Shown one piece after another: positions 17,330 through 24,904 of a stretch of 64,000 nucleotides of DNA. The translations under genes were made by a program, and so were the position numbers. The DNA lies in NCBI GenBank assembly GCA_032117595.1, contig JAULYZ010000032.1:59135-123134 (forward strand), given 5' to 3'. How positions within the stretch are numbered: the first letter of the stretch is position 1; every line of letters begins with the position of its first letter. The notes under the pieces are model-generated. The model was not told the origin of the DNA, ran no database searches, and saw only the letters and a list, made by a program, of their open reading frames with translations. The stretch comes from WLJO01 sp032117595 (lineage in GTDB: Bacteria; Actinomycetota; Acidimicrobiia; Acidimicrobiales; Ilumatobacteraceae).

Positions 17330-17809
17330 ATGACCGAACCGGACGACCGTCGGTCGGGTGGCGACGACTGGAACCGCAGGGTCGGCACGCTCGGCTCTGC
17401 CATTCGTGCCCAGCGCCAGCTCGCGCACATGAGTCTGCGCAAGTTGTCGAATCTCGCACAGGTCTCGAACCCCTACCTCAGCCAGATCGAACGCGGGCTC
17501 CACGAACCATCGGTGCGAGTACTCCGTTCGATCGCACGTGCGCTCAGCGTCTCTGCCGAAGACTTGCTCCAACAAGCCGGGATGATCGACGCAAGGTTTG
17601 AATCACGGACGGAGACTCGCCCAACCGACTCCCGCAACTCCGAGGACCCTGGTCCCGGGGAAGAAGCTGAGGGCCGTGGCCCGGCGGGCGCAACGAACCG
17701 GGCCGTCGCGGTGGACACCGAGACTGCGATAGCAAACGACCCACACCTCACGCCCGAGCAGCGCGAAGCACTGCTCACCGTGTACCGCAGTTATCGATCC
17801 CGCTCCTGA
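17330..17809 (+). CDS. XRE-family regulator of the HBHA/lipid-droplet (MLDSR/TadR-like) type
   Basis: A 159-residue protein. Residues 15-75 hold a helix-turn-helix of the Cro/CI type: IRAQRQLAHMSLRKLSNLA, then SNPYLSQIERGLHEPSVRVL, the recognition region. This second stretch closely matches, from memory, the mycobacterial regulator next to hbhA and the Rhodococcus lipid-droplet regulator MLDSR. The tail is acidic and disordered, with a short helix LTPEQREALLTVYRSY at the end that could be the granule- or partner-binding element. It probably autoregulates together with the phasin-like gene 44 bp upstream. It is convergent with the acetyltransferase gene. Confidence 0.8.
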   Translation: MTEPDDRRSGGDDWNRRVGTLGSAIRAQRQLAHMSLRKLSNLAQVSNPYLSQIERGLHEPSVRVLRSIARALSVSAEDLLQQAGMIDARFESRTETRPTDSRNSEDPGPGEEAEGRGPAGATNRAVAVDTETAIANDPHLTPEQREALLTVYRSYRSRS

Positions 17810-17823
17810 CGCAAGCGTCGGCG

Positions 17824-17855
17824 CTGGCAGATATCAGTCCTGGCAGTTATCAGTC
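17824..17855. repeat. Two-copy 16-bp tandem repeat over a stop codon
   Basis: CTGGCAGATATCAGTC (17824-17839) and CTGGCAGTTATCAGTC (17840-17855) are adjacent and differ at one base. The second copy includes the stop codon and last codon of the acetyltransferase gene on the minus strand. The first copy therefore carries a second possible reading past the stop. It looks like a recent slippage duplication. Confidence 0.75.
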
Positions 17856-18389
17856 GAGGACTTCGTCGAGTCCGACGGTCTCGAGCAGGTGCCAGTCGTC
17901 ATCGAGTCGATTGGCCAGCACGATGAGGTCCGCGAAGTTCCCCTCCGGGTCCTGTACCTGATCCTCGAGCAGGGCTTCGGCGTGAAACCCGAGGCGTGTG
18001 AACAGGCCGAGCACATGTTCCTGGGAGGCTGCCACGTCGACGGTGACCTTGGTGAGACCCGCGTCGACGGCCACCTTGAGTCCGTACCGGGCCAACTTCT
18101 CGCCGAGACCACGTCCCCGCATAACCGGGTCCACCACGACTCGGAGTTCGCCGACGTGATGCGACCATCCGTAGCCCGGGATCATGGCGACGTACCCAAC
18201 GACCGAACCCTCGCGCCATGCGACGAAACGATTCGCTCGCGAACGGTCGGACCATGCGCCCACCGTTTCGCGATCGGTAACCGGCTCCTTGGCAAAGGTT
18301 CGATCACGCTCGGGCACCCGCTGGAAGAACTCCCACACGGCGTCGGTGTCGGCGGCGGTGAAGGGACGGATGTTCGTGAGTTTCGGCAT
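17850..18389 (-). CDS. GNAT-family N-acetyltransferase
   Basis: A 179-residue GNAT protein. IRPFTAADTDAVWEFF opens the fold, VVGYVAMI and GELRVVVDPVMRGRGLGEKLARY form the acetyl-CoA site (RGRGLG pyrophosphate loop), and a GLFTRLGFHAEALLEDQV segment closes it. It uses acetyl-CoA on an unknown amine. It starts 6 bp after the PhaC-like gene on the same strand, so it belongs to the phaE-phaC operon. A granule-protein or small-molecule substrate is possible but unproven. Confidence 0.85.
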   Translation of the reverse strand: MPKLTNIRPFTAADTDAVWEFFQRVPERDRTFAKEPVTDRETVGAWSDRSRANRFVAWREGSVVGYVAMIPGYGWSHHVGELRVVVDPVMRGRGLGEKLARYGLKVAVDAGLTKVTVDVAASQEHVLGLFTRLGFHAEALLEDQVQDPEGNFADLIVLANRLDDDWHLLETVGLDEVLD

Positions 18390-18395
18390 GTCGTC

Positions 18396-19484
18396 TCAGA
18401 TCCTGTCGCTGTGTCGTTCGATCCACTCTGCCATTGCCGGAATATACGAGCGGTGGGCTCGCGCCCCGATGATGAGACCCGCATGACCCGCTGGAAAACG
18501 CATGGTCTCGGCGTGGGCGATGTGCTGTGTAATCGGGGCGTTGGCCTCGGGACCCACCATGTGATCACGTTCGCCGACGATGTTGAGCACCGGGCAGCGG
18601 ATGGCCGCTAGGTCGATCCTGCGACTCGCCGTCACCAGACGATTCTCGGCCAGCTGGTTGTCCTTCACGAGCCAATCGGTGATCTGTCGAAACGCGGACC
18701 CGGGGAACGGAATGTGATCGTTTGCCCACCCATGCATTGCTTGATGCGCTGCGAGGAACTCGCTGTTGTCGAGATTCTCGAGCAGTGTCGCGTACGCAGC
18801 AACCTTGCCGGTCACGGCCAGCGACGACACCCCTCGCACAACGGTCGGCGCCGGGACGTTGCCCGTTTCGTCGAGGAAATCCTCCGGCACGGCTGCCGCC
18901 TGAGAGAGCATCGCCGGGATTGCCCCCATGTGGCGCATGTCGAGGGGCGTGGCCAACAGCGAGACCGAACGCAGCGGGATCTCGGGATGACCGCCGGCGA
19001 ACACCAGGGAGAGCAGACCACCGAGGCAGTACCCGAAGACATGAATGCTGCGTGCCCTTGCGGCCCGCATCGCCACGGCCGCAGCAAAGGGAATCAGTTC
19101 GTCGCAGTAGGTCTCGAGCGAGTTGTTCGCATCGGACGCATCCGGTGTCCCCCAGTCGAGCATGTAGACGTCGTGACCCCGCCTCACGAGGGCTTCCACG
19201 AAGCTGTTGTTCGGCCGAAGGTCGAGCACGTACGGCCTCGACACCAGGCTCATCACGAGCAGAATCGGCGGCGAGAACGAACGGTGATCGTTCCGGTACC
19301 GGAAGAGCAGCACCTTGCCCCGCTGCCACACAACGTCTTTGGGGCTCACGCCCACTTCTGGTCGACCGACACCGGCGAGATGCTTCAGTCCGTTACGCGC
19401 ACGAACAAGATTGCGCTCGACATCGCGACGGAGCCGATCGGCCAGCGTTTCGGTTCCCGAATCTGGCGTCGACTCTGGCGACAT
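18396..19484 (-). CDS. phaC: Class III-type poly(3-hydroxyalkanoate) synthase, catalytic subunit
   Basis: A 362-residue alpha/beta-hydrolase of PHA-synthase type; class III PhaC proteins are about this length. The lipase-like box is GYCLGG with the nucleophile Cys153 in place of Ser, the defining PhaC trait. Asp307 (GERDH) and His334 (PAGHAG) complete the triad. SRPYVLDL, VYMLDWGTPD and NDHIPFPG are also PhaC segments. It polymerises (R)-3-hydroxyacyl-CoA to polyester on granule surfaces. It starts 1 bp after the PhaE-like gene, its expected partner subunit in class III enzymes. No phaA or phaB gene is seen nearby, so monomers must come from elsewhere, perhaps beta-oxidation. Confidence 0.9.
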   Translation of the reverse strand: MSPESTPDSGTETLADRLRRDVERNLVRARNGLKHLAGVGRPEVGVSPKDVVWQRGKVLLFRYRNDHRSFSPPILLVMSLVSRPYVLDLRPNNSFVEALVRRGHDVYMLDWGTPDASDANNSLETYCDELIPFAAAVAMRAARARSIHVFGYCLGGLLSLVFAGGHPEIPLRSVSLLATPLDMRHMGAIPAMLSQAAAVPEDFLDETGNVPAPTVVRGVSSLAVTGKVAAYATLLENLDNSEFLAAHQAMHGWANDHIPFPGSAFRQITDWLVKDNQLAENRLVTASRRIDLAAIRCPVLNIVGERDHMVGPEANAPITQHIAHAETMRFPAGHAGLIIGARAHRSYIPAMAEWIERHSDRI

Positions 19485-19485
19485 C

Positions 19486-19923
19486 TCAGGACCCGCTGTT
19501 ATCGCCCGGGCTCACACTCGTACTCGCACGAGCCCGAGGAGAAGTCGAGCGAGCAGTGCTCGCCTTGGCCGACGACGTGGACGGTTTCTTGGTGGAAACC
19601 ATCCGAGCTGCGTGCTCGGCCTCGAGCTGGGCGAGGAACTCGGCGTGTTCGCGATCAGCGAGCTCGGTCCGAAGCGCTCGCACGTCGATCTCGAGCTGCG
19701 CAACGTGGGCAAGCAGCCGGTTCACGTCGGTTCCTGCCGGGAGGTTGAACACACGCAACACCTTGCGGCACACATCCTCGAGACGGCGCTCGGCGATACG
19801 GCGAGTACGGCGCATCAGTGCCGTCGCTGCCGCGAACTCCTCGCTCTTGGCGACATTGGTCAGGCCCGGCCCGACTCTGCTGTCGCACTTATCGAACAAC
19901 TCTTTCCACAATGACTGACCCAC
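19486..19923 (-). CDS. phaE: PhaE-like PHA synthase subunit
   Basis: A 145-residue protein. The central part (RRLEDVCRKVLRVFNLPAGTDVNRLLAHVAQLEIDVRAL) resembles the conserved C-terminal region of PhaE, in which an LP(S/A)xxD segment precedes a leucine-rich coiled coil. The last 40 residues are Ser/Thr/Ala/Lys-rich and disordered. It is much shorter than classical PhaE (about 350 residues), closer to a minimal activator or a phasin-like partner. GGGGAGGGTC precedes the GTG start. Directly in front of PhaC on the same strand, it probably forms the synthase heteromer. The family call rests on this region and on position. Confidence 0.7.
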   Translation of the reverse strand: MGQSLWKELFDKCDSRVGPGLTNVAKSEEFAAATALMRRTRRIAERRLEDVCRKVLRVFNLPAGTDVNRLLAHVAQLEIDVRALRTELADREHAEFLAQLEAEHAARMVSTKKPSTSSAKASTARSTSPRARASTSVSPGDNSGS

Positions 19924-19979
19924 GACCCTCCCCGATTCTCCTCAAATTCCCTTGCCCGAAAGTGTATGAGTGCGAGATC

Positions 19980-19985
19980 TACACT
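19980..19985 (+). promoter_or_regulatory. -10 box TACACT of a leaderless start
   Basis: TACACT ends 6 nt before the ATG at 19992 of the acyl-CoA synthetase. On the opposite strand another TACACT (complement of 19961-19966) could serve the phaE operon with a leader of about 37 nt, so the 68-bp gap appears to hold back-to-back promoters. Confidence 0.5.
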
Positions 19986-19991
19986 CGTCCT

Positions 19992-21623
19992 ATGGCCTCG
20001 GCGGAAAAGCCCATGTTTTACAACTCGTTCATGCAACATCCGTTATCGCAACGAGTACGTGCAGGCGCTCTCGTGGCACGGTCGAATCTCTCGCCGCTGG
20101 AACGCCCGGACCGAATGACTCGATCGATGCTCGCTGCGATGCGATGGGGGACCACCCTGGCCGGCGTCGTGGCCGCAGCCGCCGCACGCCAGCCACACCG
20201 CACCGCCGTCGAGGACGAGATACGCGCGTTGCCGTACCGCGATCTCTGGGACCGTGCGCAACGTGTTGCGGCCGCACTCTCCGAACGCGGCGTTTCGCCT
20301 CAGTCCTGTGTCGGGCTGATGTGCCGCAACCACGTCGGTTTCGTCGAGTGGCTCGTGGCAGCCTCCGCTACCGGCGCCGACGTCGTCCTGCTCAACACCG
20401 GCTTTGCGGCACCTCAGTTGGCCGATGTCGTTGCCCACGAGGGAATCAGCGTGGTCATCCACGATGACGAGTTCACCGACATTGTCGCCGAATGCGGCGC
20501 CACCACCATGAGCGAATCGGTGATGTCGGAATTTGCCGAGACGTCACGGAAGATCTCCCCCCGCAAGACGCAGGGTCGTCTGGTGATTCTCACCTCGGGC
20601 ACCACCGGTCGCCCCAAGGGAGCGGCCCGCGGTGCTGCTCCGGCGGCGGTGGAGGGTGTCGCTGCACTGGTCGAACGGGTGCCGTTCAGGTTCGCGGATG
20701 TGCAGGTAATTGCCGCTCCCCTCTTTCACGGTTGGGGTCTCTCGAACCTGCTCCTCGGCCTCGGGCGATGCGCCACCGCAGTCGTAGCCCGCCGTTTCGA
20801 ACCCGAGGCCGCGCTGGCCTCCATCTCCGCGAAGAACGCCGACGTATTCGTGGCCGTGCCGGTCATGCTGTCGCGCATCCTCGCACTTCCGCCCGAGGTG
20901 CTGGTCGCTGCGCGCACGCCGGGACTCCGCATCATTGCGTCGAGCGGTTCTGCCCTTGGGGCGAAGTTGACGACCGACGTGCTGAATCGTTTCGGCCCGG
21001 TGCTCTACAACATCTATGGCTCCACCGAAGTTGCAGTGGCCACGATTGCCACACCCGCTGAACTCAGGGAGCACCCATCAACAGCCGGTCGTTGCGCCTT
21101 CGGTGTTCGAGTCGAGATTCTCGACGAGACCGGCCAACCACTGCCCGAGGGGAGCGTCGGGCGCATCTTCGTCGGCGGCGCAATGGCCTTCGACGGCTAC
21201 ACCGGTGGGGGCAACAAGGAGCGACAGCGAGGACTGTTGTCCACGGGCGACCTCGGCAGTTTCCGGGACGGTCTGCTGTTCGTCGACGGCCGCGAGGACG
21301 ACATGATCGTGAGTGGCGGCGAGAACGTGTTCCCGGTCGAGGTAGAAGACCTCCTCGCCCATCGCCGCGACGTGGCTGACGTTGCAGTGGTCGGCGTACC
21401 CGACGAACAGTTTGGACAGGCTCTTGCGGCATTCGTGGTGCTTCGCCCCGGAGCAGAACTCGACGGCGATTCCGTGAGGGCCCACGTGCGCTCACAACTG
21501 GCGCGCCACAAGGTGCCGCGGCATGTGGAGTTCCTCGACGAACTACCCCGCAACGCAACAGGGAAAGTACTACGTCGAATCCTCATGGAACGTCTCCCTA
21601 GGAGTACGGTGGCGTCATCGTGA
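19992..21623 (+). CDS. Acyl-CoA synthetase (FadD-type, AMP-binding)
   Basis: A 543-residue ANL-superfamily ligase. The ATP-binding motif LTSGTTGRPKGAAR (A3), YGSTEVAVA (A5), STGDLG (A7) and the hinge GREDDMIVSGGENVFPVEVED (A8), plus the C-terminal catalytic Lys in RNATGKVLRR (A10), are all present. It activates a carboxylic acid, probably a fatty acid, to acyl-CoA with ATP. It is transcribed away from the phaE-phaC operon and coupled to an alpha/beta hydrolase by a 4-bp overlap. Context suggests activation of fatty acids released from, or destined for, storage polymers. The chain-length preference cannot be read. Confidence 0.9.
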   Translation: MASAEKPMFYNSFMQHPLSQRVRAGALVARSNLSPLERPDRMTRSMLAAMRWGTTLAGVVAAAAARQPHRTAVEDEIRALPYRDLWDRAQRVAAALSERGVSPQSCVGLMCRNHVGFVEWLVAASATGADVVLLNTGFAAPQLADVVAHEGISVVIHDDEFTDIVAECGATTMSESVMSEFAETSRKISPRKTQGRLVILTSGTTGRPKGAARGAAPAAVEGVAALVERVPFRFADVQVIAAPLFHGWGLSNLLLGLGRCATAVVARRFEPEAALASISAKNADVFVAVPVMLSRILALPPEVLVAARTPGLRIIASSGSALGAKLTTDVLNRFGPVLYNIYGSTEVAVATIATPAELREHPSTAGRCAFGVRVEILDETGQPLPEGSVGRIFVGGAMAFDGYTGGGNKERQRGLLSTGDLGSFRDGLLFVDGREDDMIVSGGENVFPVEVEDLLAHRRDVADVAVVGVPDEQFGQALAAFVVLRPGAELDGDSVRAHVRSQLARHKVPRHVEFLDELPRNATGKVLRRILMERLPRSTVASS

Positions 21624-22678
21624 TCGCACTCGACACCCTCGGTGCACGGCTCGGGGAGCCGGCAATGCAGCGGATGATGACGCTGACCGAGGCGTTCACC
21701 ACCAGCGCTGCGGGGTCGAGGGCCCTTCAATTGGGTGTGCATTACGAGGCGCTCCTGCGGAGCCAGCACCACGCCATGCTGGAGTACGTACGGGCGACCA
21801 CCGGCGTCTCCTCGCGTCGGCTCCGCTGGGAAGAGTCCGAGCGCGCTGCGCAGGAACAGATCGAGCCCGGGCGCCGTGTCGGGGTCCCCGGAGCGCCCCA
21901 TGTGTTCTGGCACGGCCCATCTTGGGTGTCGGGTACCCGCCCGGTCCTCGTCCTCGTCAACGGCTGGACCGCATCGGGCCTCATGTGGCCCCGACAACTG
22001 GTTGACACCCTCGAGCAACACTTCGACGTGATCCGTATCGACAACCGCGGCTCGGGCTACTCACGGAGCGCCCCGGCTCCGTTCACGGTGGGCGAGCTTG
22101 CCGACGATGTCGTCGACGTCATGGATGCGATCGGCGCCCGCAGTGCGACCCTTGTGGGTCTCTCGATGGGCGGGATGATCGTGCAGGAGTTCGCCATCCG
22201 ACACCCCCGGCGTGTCGAGCGCATGGTGTTGTGCGGCACGCGGCCGCCGGCGCCTGCAGGGTTCCTCCCCTCCGCAGCGGTGCTCGGCAACGCCATGTCA
22301 TCGCCTCGCCGCGGCGAGGCGATGTCCGACTACTTCGCCCGCCTCTGGGGTGGTGTCGTTGCGCCGGGCTTTGCCGAGCAACACCCGGAGGTCATGGCAG
22401 AGATCGTCGAGACGGTGCTTCGTCGCCCCACGCCTCAGTCGGGCGTGATGACCCAGCTCCGTGCGCTGTCGTCGTGGTACGGAACCGCACGCCTTGCGCA
22501 GATACGCATTCCCACCACAGTCATCCACGGCTCGGTCGACCCGTTGATCCCGGTCGGCAACGGTATGCGCCTCGCGCAGTTGATCCCAGGGGCGCGCTAT
22601 CGCGAGTTGTCGGGTGTCGGCCACGTGGTTCCCTTTGAGGCGCCCGATGCCGTCATCGACGCCGCACTCGGCCGCTGA
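21620..22678 (+). CDS. Alpha/beta-fold hydrolase
   Basis: A 352-residue hydrolase. After about 110 residues not typical of the fold come VLVNGWTASG (oxyanion region), IRIDNRGSGYS, the nucleophile elbow GLSMGG, HGSVDPLIP (acid) and GVGHVVPFE (His). It is a complete esterase/lipase triad. The GTG start overlaps the ligase stop (GTGA), so ester hydrolysis and CoA activation are genetically coupled. In a granule-polymer locus, an intracellular ester hydrolase or depolymerase followed by CoA ligation of the freed acid makes sense, but no depolymerase motif is visible. Confidence 0.85.
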   Translation: MIALDTLGARLGEPAMQRMMTLTEAFTTSAAGSRALQLGVHYEALLRSQHHAMLEYVRATTGVSSRRLRWEESERAAQEQIEPGRRVGVPGAPHVFWHGPSWVSGTRPVLVLVNGWTASGLMWPRQLVDTLEQHFDVIRIDNRGSGYSRSAPAPFTVGELADDVVDVMDAIGARSATLVGLSMGGMIVQEFAIRHPRRVERMVLCGTRPPAPAGFLPSAAVLGNAMSSPRRGEAMSDYFARLWGGVVAPGFAEQHPEVMAEIVETVLRRPTPQSGVMTQLRALSSWYGTARLAQIRIPTTVIHGSVDPLIPVGNGMRLAQLIPGARYRELSGVGHVVPFEAPDAVIDAALGR

Positions 22679-22798
22679 CCGCCGCACCGGTGGCCGGCCC
22701 CTTGAGCACCCCGTCCTCCGGGGTCGCCTACGTCGGCAGGGGCACCACCGCCACAGGCGCCCGTCCCCGAAAGCAGGACCGCACGACCATCGATAGGG

Positions 22799-23554
22799 CT
22801 ATCTCGTGGTGGAACGGCGATTGACCCCGTGGCGCCCTGCCTCAGACGATCGAGACATCGGTGTTGAGGAGTTCGGCCGCACCAAACCAGCCTCGAAGGC
22901 ACGGATGATGGCAGCGGCACGGTCCCTGGCTCCGAGCTTGGCGAAGATGCTCCCGACGTGTCCCTTGACGGTTCGCTCACTCAGGTAGAGCAACTCGGCG
23001 ATCTCCGGATTCGACGCTCCCGATGCAATGAGTGTCAGGACCTCGCGCTCTCTGTCGGACAAGGCCTCGAATCCCGGTACTCCATCGGCGGACGGACGTC
23101 CGGCGTGTCGAATCGCCTCGAGCACACGCTGCGTGACACGAGAATCGAGCCATGCCCTCCCGCCGGCCACCATCCTGATTGCGGCGATCAGGTCGTCGGC
23201 GGGCGCGTCCTTCAGGACGAACCCGGCCGCTCCGGCTTGCAGCGCGCCCCACAGCACCTCGTCGTCGTCGAAGGTGGTCAGCACGAGCACCGGAGGGCCG
23301 CCTGCTGCATGAAGTCGACGGGTGGCGGCGATCCCGTCCATGACCGGCATACGGATGTCCATGAGGATGACGTCCGGCTTGTAGGTCCTCGCTGCGTCGA
23401 GGCCGAGTTCACCATGTGCGGCCTCCGCGACCACGCTCATTCCAGGCTCGGTCGAGATGATGAATGCGATTCCGCATCGCACGAGGGGTTGGTCATCGAC
23501 GATGACGACCCGAATCTCGCCGGACAGGGTTGACGACTGATCGCAATCGCTCAC
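22799..23554 (-). CDS. NarL/FixJ-type response regulator
   Basis: A 251-residue two-domain regulator. The receiver domain has the acidic pair (VIVDDQP), phospho-acceptor Asp66 (VILMDIRMP) and the Lys of VLKDA. The C-terminal LuxR helix-turn-helix begins at LSDREREVLTLIASG and ends in TVKGHVGSIFAKL. GTG 23554 is chosen because it overlaps the sensor kinase stop by 4 bp (GTGA); longer starts would lie inside the kinase. It receives phosphate from the kinase encoded immediately upstream and most likely controls the divergent MMPL exporter gene. Confidence 0.9.
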   Translation of the reverse strand: MSDCDQSSTLSGEIRVVIVDDQPLVRCGIAFIISTEPGMSVVAEAAHGELGLDAARTYKPDVILMDIRMPVMDGIAATRRLHAAGGPPVLVLTTFDDDEVLWGALQAGAAGFVLKDAPADDLIAAIRMVAGGRAWLDSRVTQRVLEAIRHAGRPSADGVPGFEALSDREREVLTLIASGASNPEIAELLYLSERTVKGHVGSIFAKLGARDRAAAIIRAFEAGLVRPNSSTPMSRSSEAGRHGVNRRSTTR

Positions 23555-24726
23555 GGCTGCACCGCAGTGAGACTGAGGGGAAACTCCGCCACGACGAGCC
23601 ATGTGCCACCGGGCGTCGGACCGACCTTGAGCGATCCCCCGGCGATACGGACGCGTTCGGCCATGCCGGTGAGCCCATGGCCCTCTCCCCTGGCGTGTCG
23701 ACCGGAGCCAGCATCGAGGAGTGGGTTCTCGATCGTCACACAGAGAGTGCTCCGGTCTTGGTCGTGACGAACCCGCAAGTGCACAGGTACACCAGGTGCA
23801 TGCTGGAGTGAGTTGGTCACCGCCTCCTGCGCGATTCGGAATGCCGTCAGGGACGTCATCGGCCCTACCGAGACACCGGCGATCTCGATTGACGCCTCGA
23901 GGTGCACGCCTGCGTCGCGGTATCGGGTCACCAGCGACTCGATGTCGGAGATCTGAGGAAGCGGGTCCTCGAGACTGCTACCCGACACGGCCGACGCAGT
24001 GTCGGCAGCCCGGAGTAGTCCCACGACCTGCCGAATCGAGTCGAGGCTTTCCCTCCCGACCGCCTCGGCTCGCTCGAGAGCCGCCGCCGCTTGCTGCGGG
24101 TCGGTGCTGAACGCACGACGCGCGCCCGCCACCTGAAGAATCGTGACGGTGAGCGAGTGGGCAACCACGTCGTGCACCTCGCGGGCGATCCGGGTGCGCT
24201 CCTCGGCCGCAGCATGTCTGCGCTCTCTGGCGGTCGCCTCACGCAGGTCGGACACGAGTGTCTCCTGCCTGTGCAGCAGGGTGCCAGCGAGCCAAGACAG
24301 CCCGATGCCACCGAGGAAGTAGACCGTCCCCTCGGCCTGCGGCGACTGGCGGAGCGCACACCCGATCGTCATGGCGATCGAGGCGGACAGACCCGCAGCC
24401 AGCACTACCCGGCTCGCACGGCGATAGGTGATCCAGACCACGGCGACGTAGGCGGGGAACAACCCACCGGGATTTCTGTCGACAAGGACGATCATCGCCG
24501 CAGGAATCATCGTCATCAACACGAACAGCCGAGGATCGAGACGCACTCCCCTCGCCTCGAGCGCCCAGGGAACCAGGCCGACCACTGCGAAGACCCACGT
24601 GATCCACGTGATCGGGTCCTCCTCGCCAAACACGGCGATGAGTGCCGCAGCACAGGCTGCGGTCGCCATGGCCAGCGCGGTCGTCATGCGTGCTCCACCC
24701 GTTGCGCGAGGGAGCGCTTCCTCCAT
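23551..24726 (-). CDS. Sensor histidine kinase (NarL-system type, HisKA_3)
   Basis: A 391-residue membrane kinase with about six N-terminal hydrophobic helices (residues 15-150). A coiled linker follows, then the HisKA_3 dimerisation motif RIAREVHDVVAHSL with phospho-His185. The ATPase domain has QEAVTNSLQHA (N box) and GLTGMAERV (G box). It senses an unknown signal, perhaps at the membrane since no large extracellular domain is present. The start at 24726 is supported by a TACGGT box 7 nt upstream. It is coupled to the regulator by a 4-bp overlap and divergent from an MMPL transporter 178 bp away. Confidence 0.88.
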   Translation of the reverse strand: MEEALPRATGGARMTTALAMATAACAAALIAVFGEEDPITWITWVFAVVGLVPWALEARGVRLDPRLFVLMTMIPAAMIVLVDRNPGGLFPAYVAVVWITYRRASRVVLAAGLSASIAMTIGCALRQSPQAEGTVYFLGGIGLSWLAGTLLHRQETLVSDLREATARERRHAAAEERTRIAREVHDVVAHSLTVTILQVAGARRAFSTDPQQAAAALERAEAVGRESLDSIRQVVGLLRAADTASAVSGSSLEDPLPQISDIESLVTRYRDAGVHLEASIEIAGVSVGPMTSLTAFRIAQEAVTNSLQHAPGVPVHLRVRHDQDRSTLCVTIENPLLDAGSGRHARGEGHGLTGMAERVRIAGGSLKVGPTPGGTWLVVAEFPLSLTAVQP

Positions 24727-24733
24727 GGAAAGC

Positions 24734-24739
24734 ACCGTA
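24734..24739 (-). promoter_or_regulatory. -10 box TACGGT of a leaderless start (histidine kinase)
   Basis: On the minus strand TACGGT ends 7 nt before the ATG at 24726. The rest of the 178-bp divergent region (to 24904) must also hold the MMPL promoter, with a -35-like TTGACC at 24779-24784, and any binding site of the response regulator. No clear dyad was recognised. Confidence 0.45.
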
Positions 24740-24904
24740 ACGGACGTGAACGCATCGTTCACCGTCCCGCAGTACGGGTTGACCTGCGACCTGGGGACGG
24801 CTCGGAAACCGGCCGACGCCCGATGGCAGACACTCCGCTCGGAGAGGACGATGGGGGGTGAGGAGGCACAGGGGTTGCTGCGCCCCTCGCCGGAAGGAAC
24901 AGCC

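Noticed and set aside
22708..22724. ACCCCG-N5-CGGGGT hairpin between convergent genes
   Set aside because: Only 6 bp, no T-tract; common by chance in GC-rich DNA. Kept out as a terminator.
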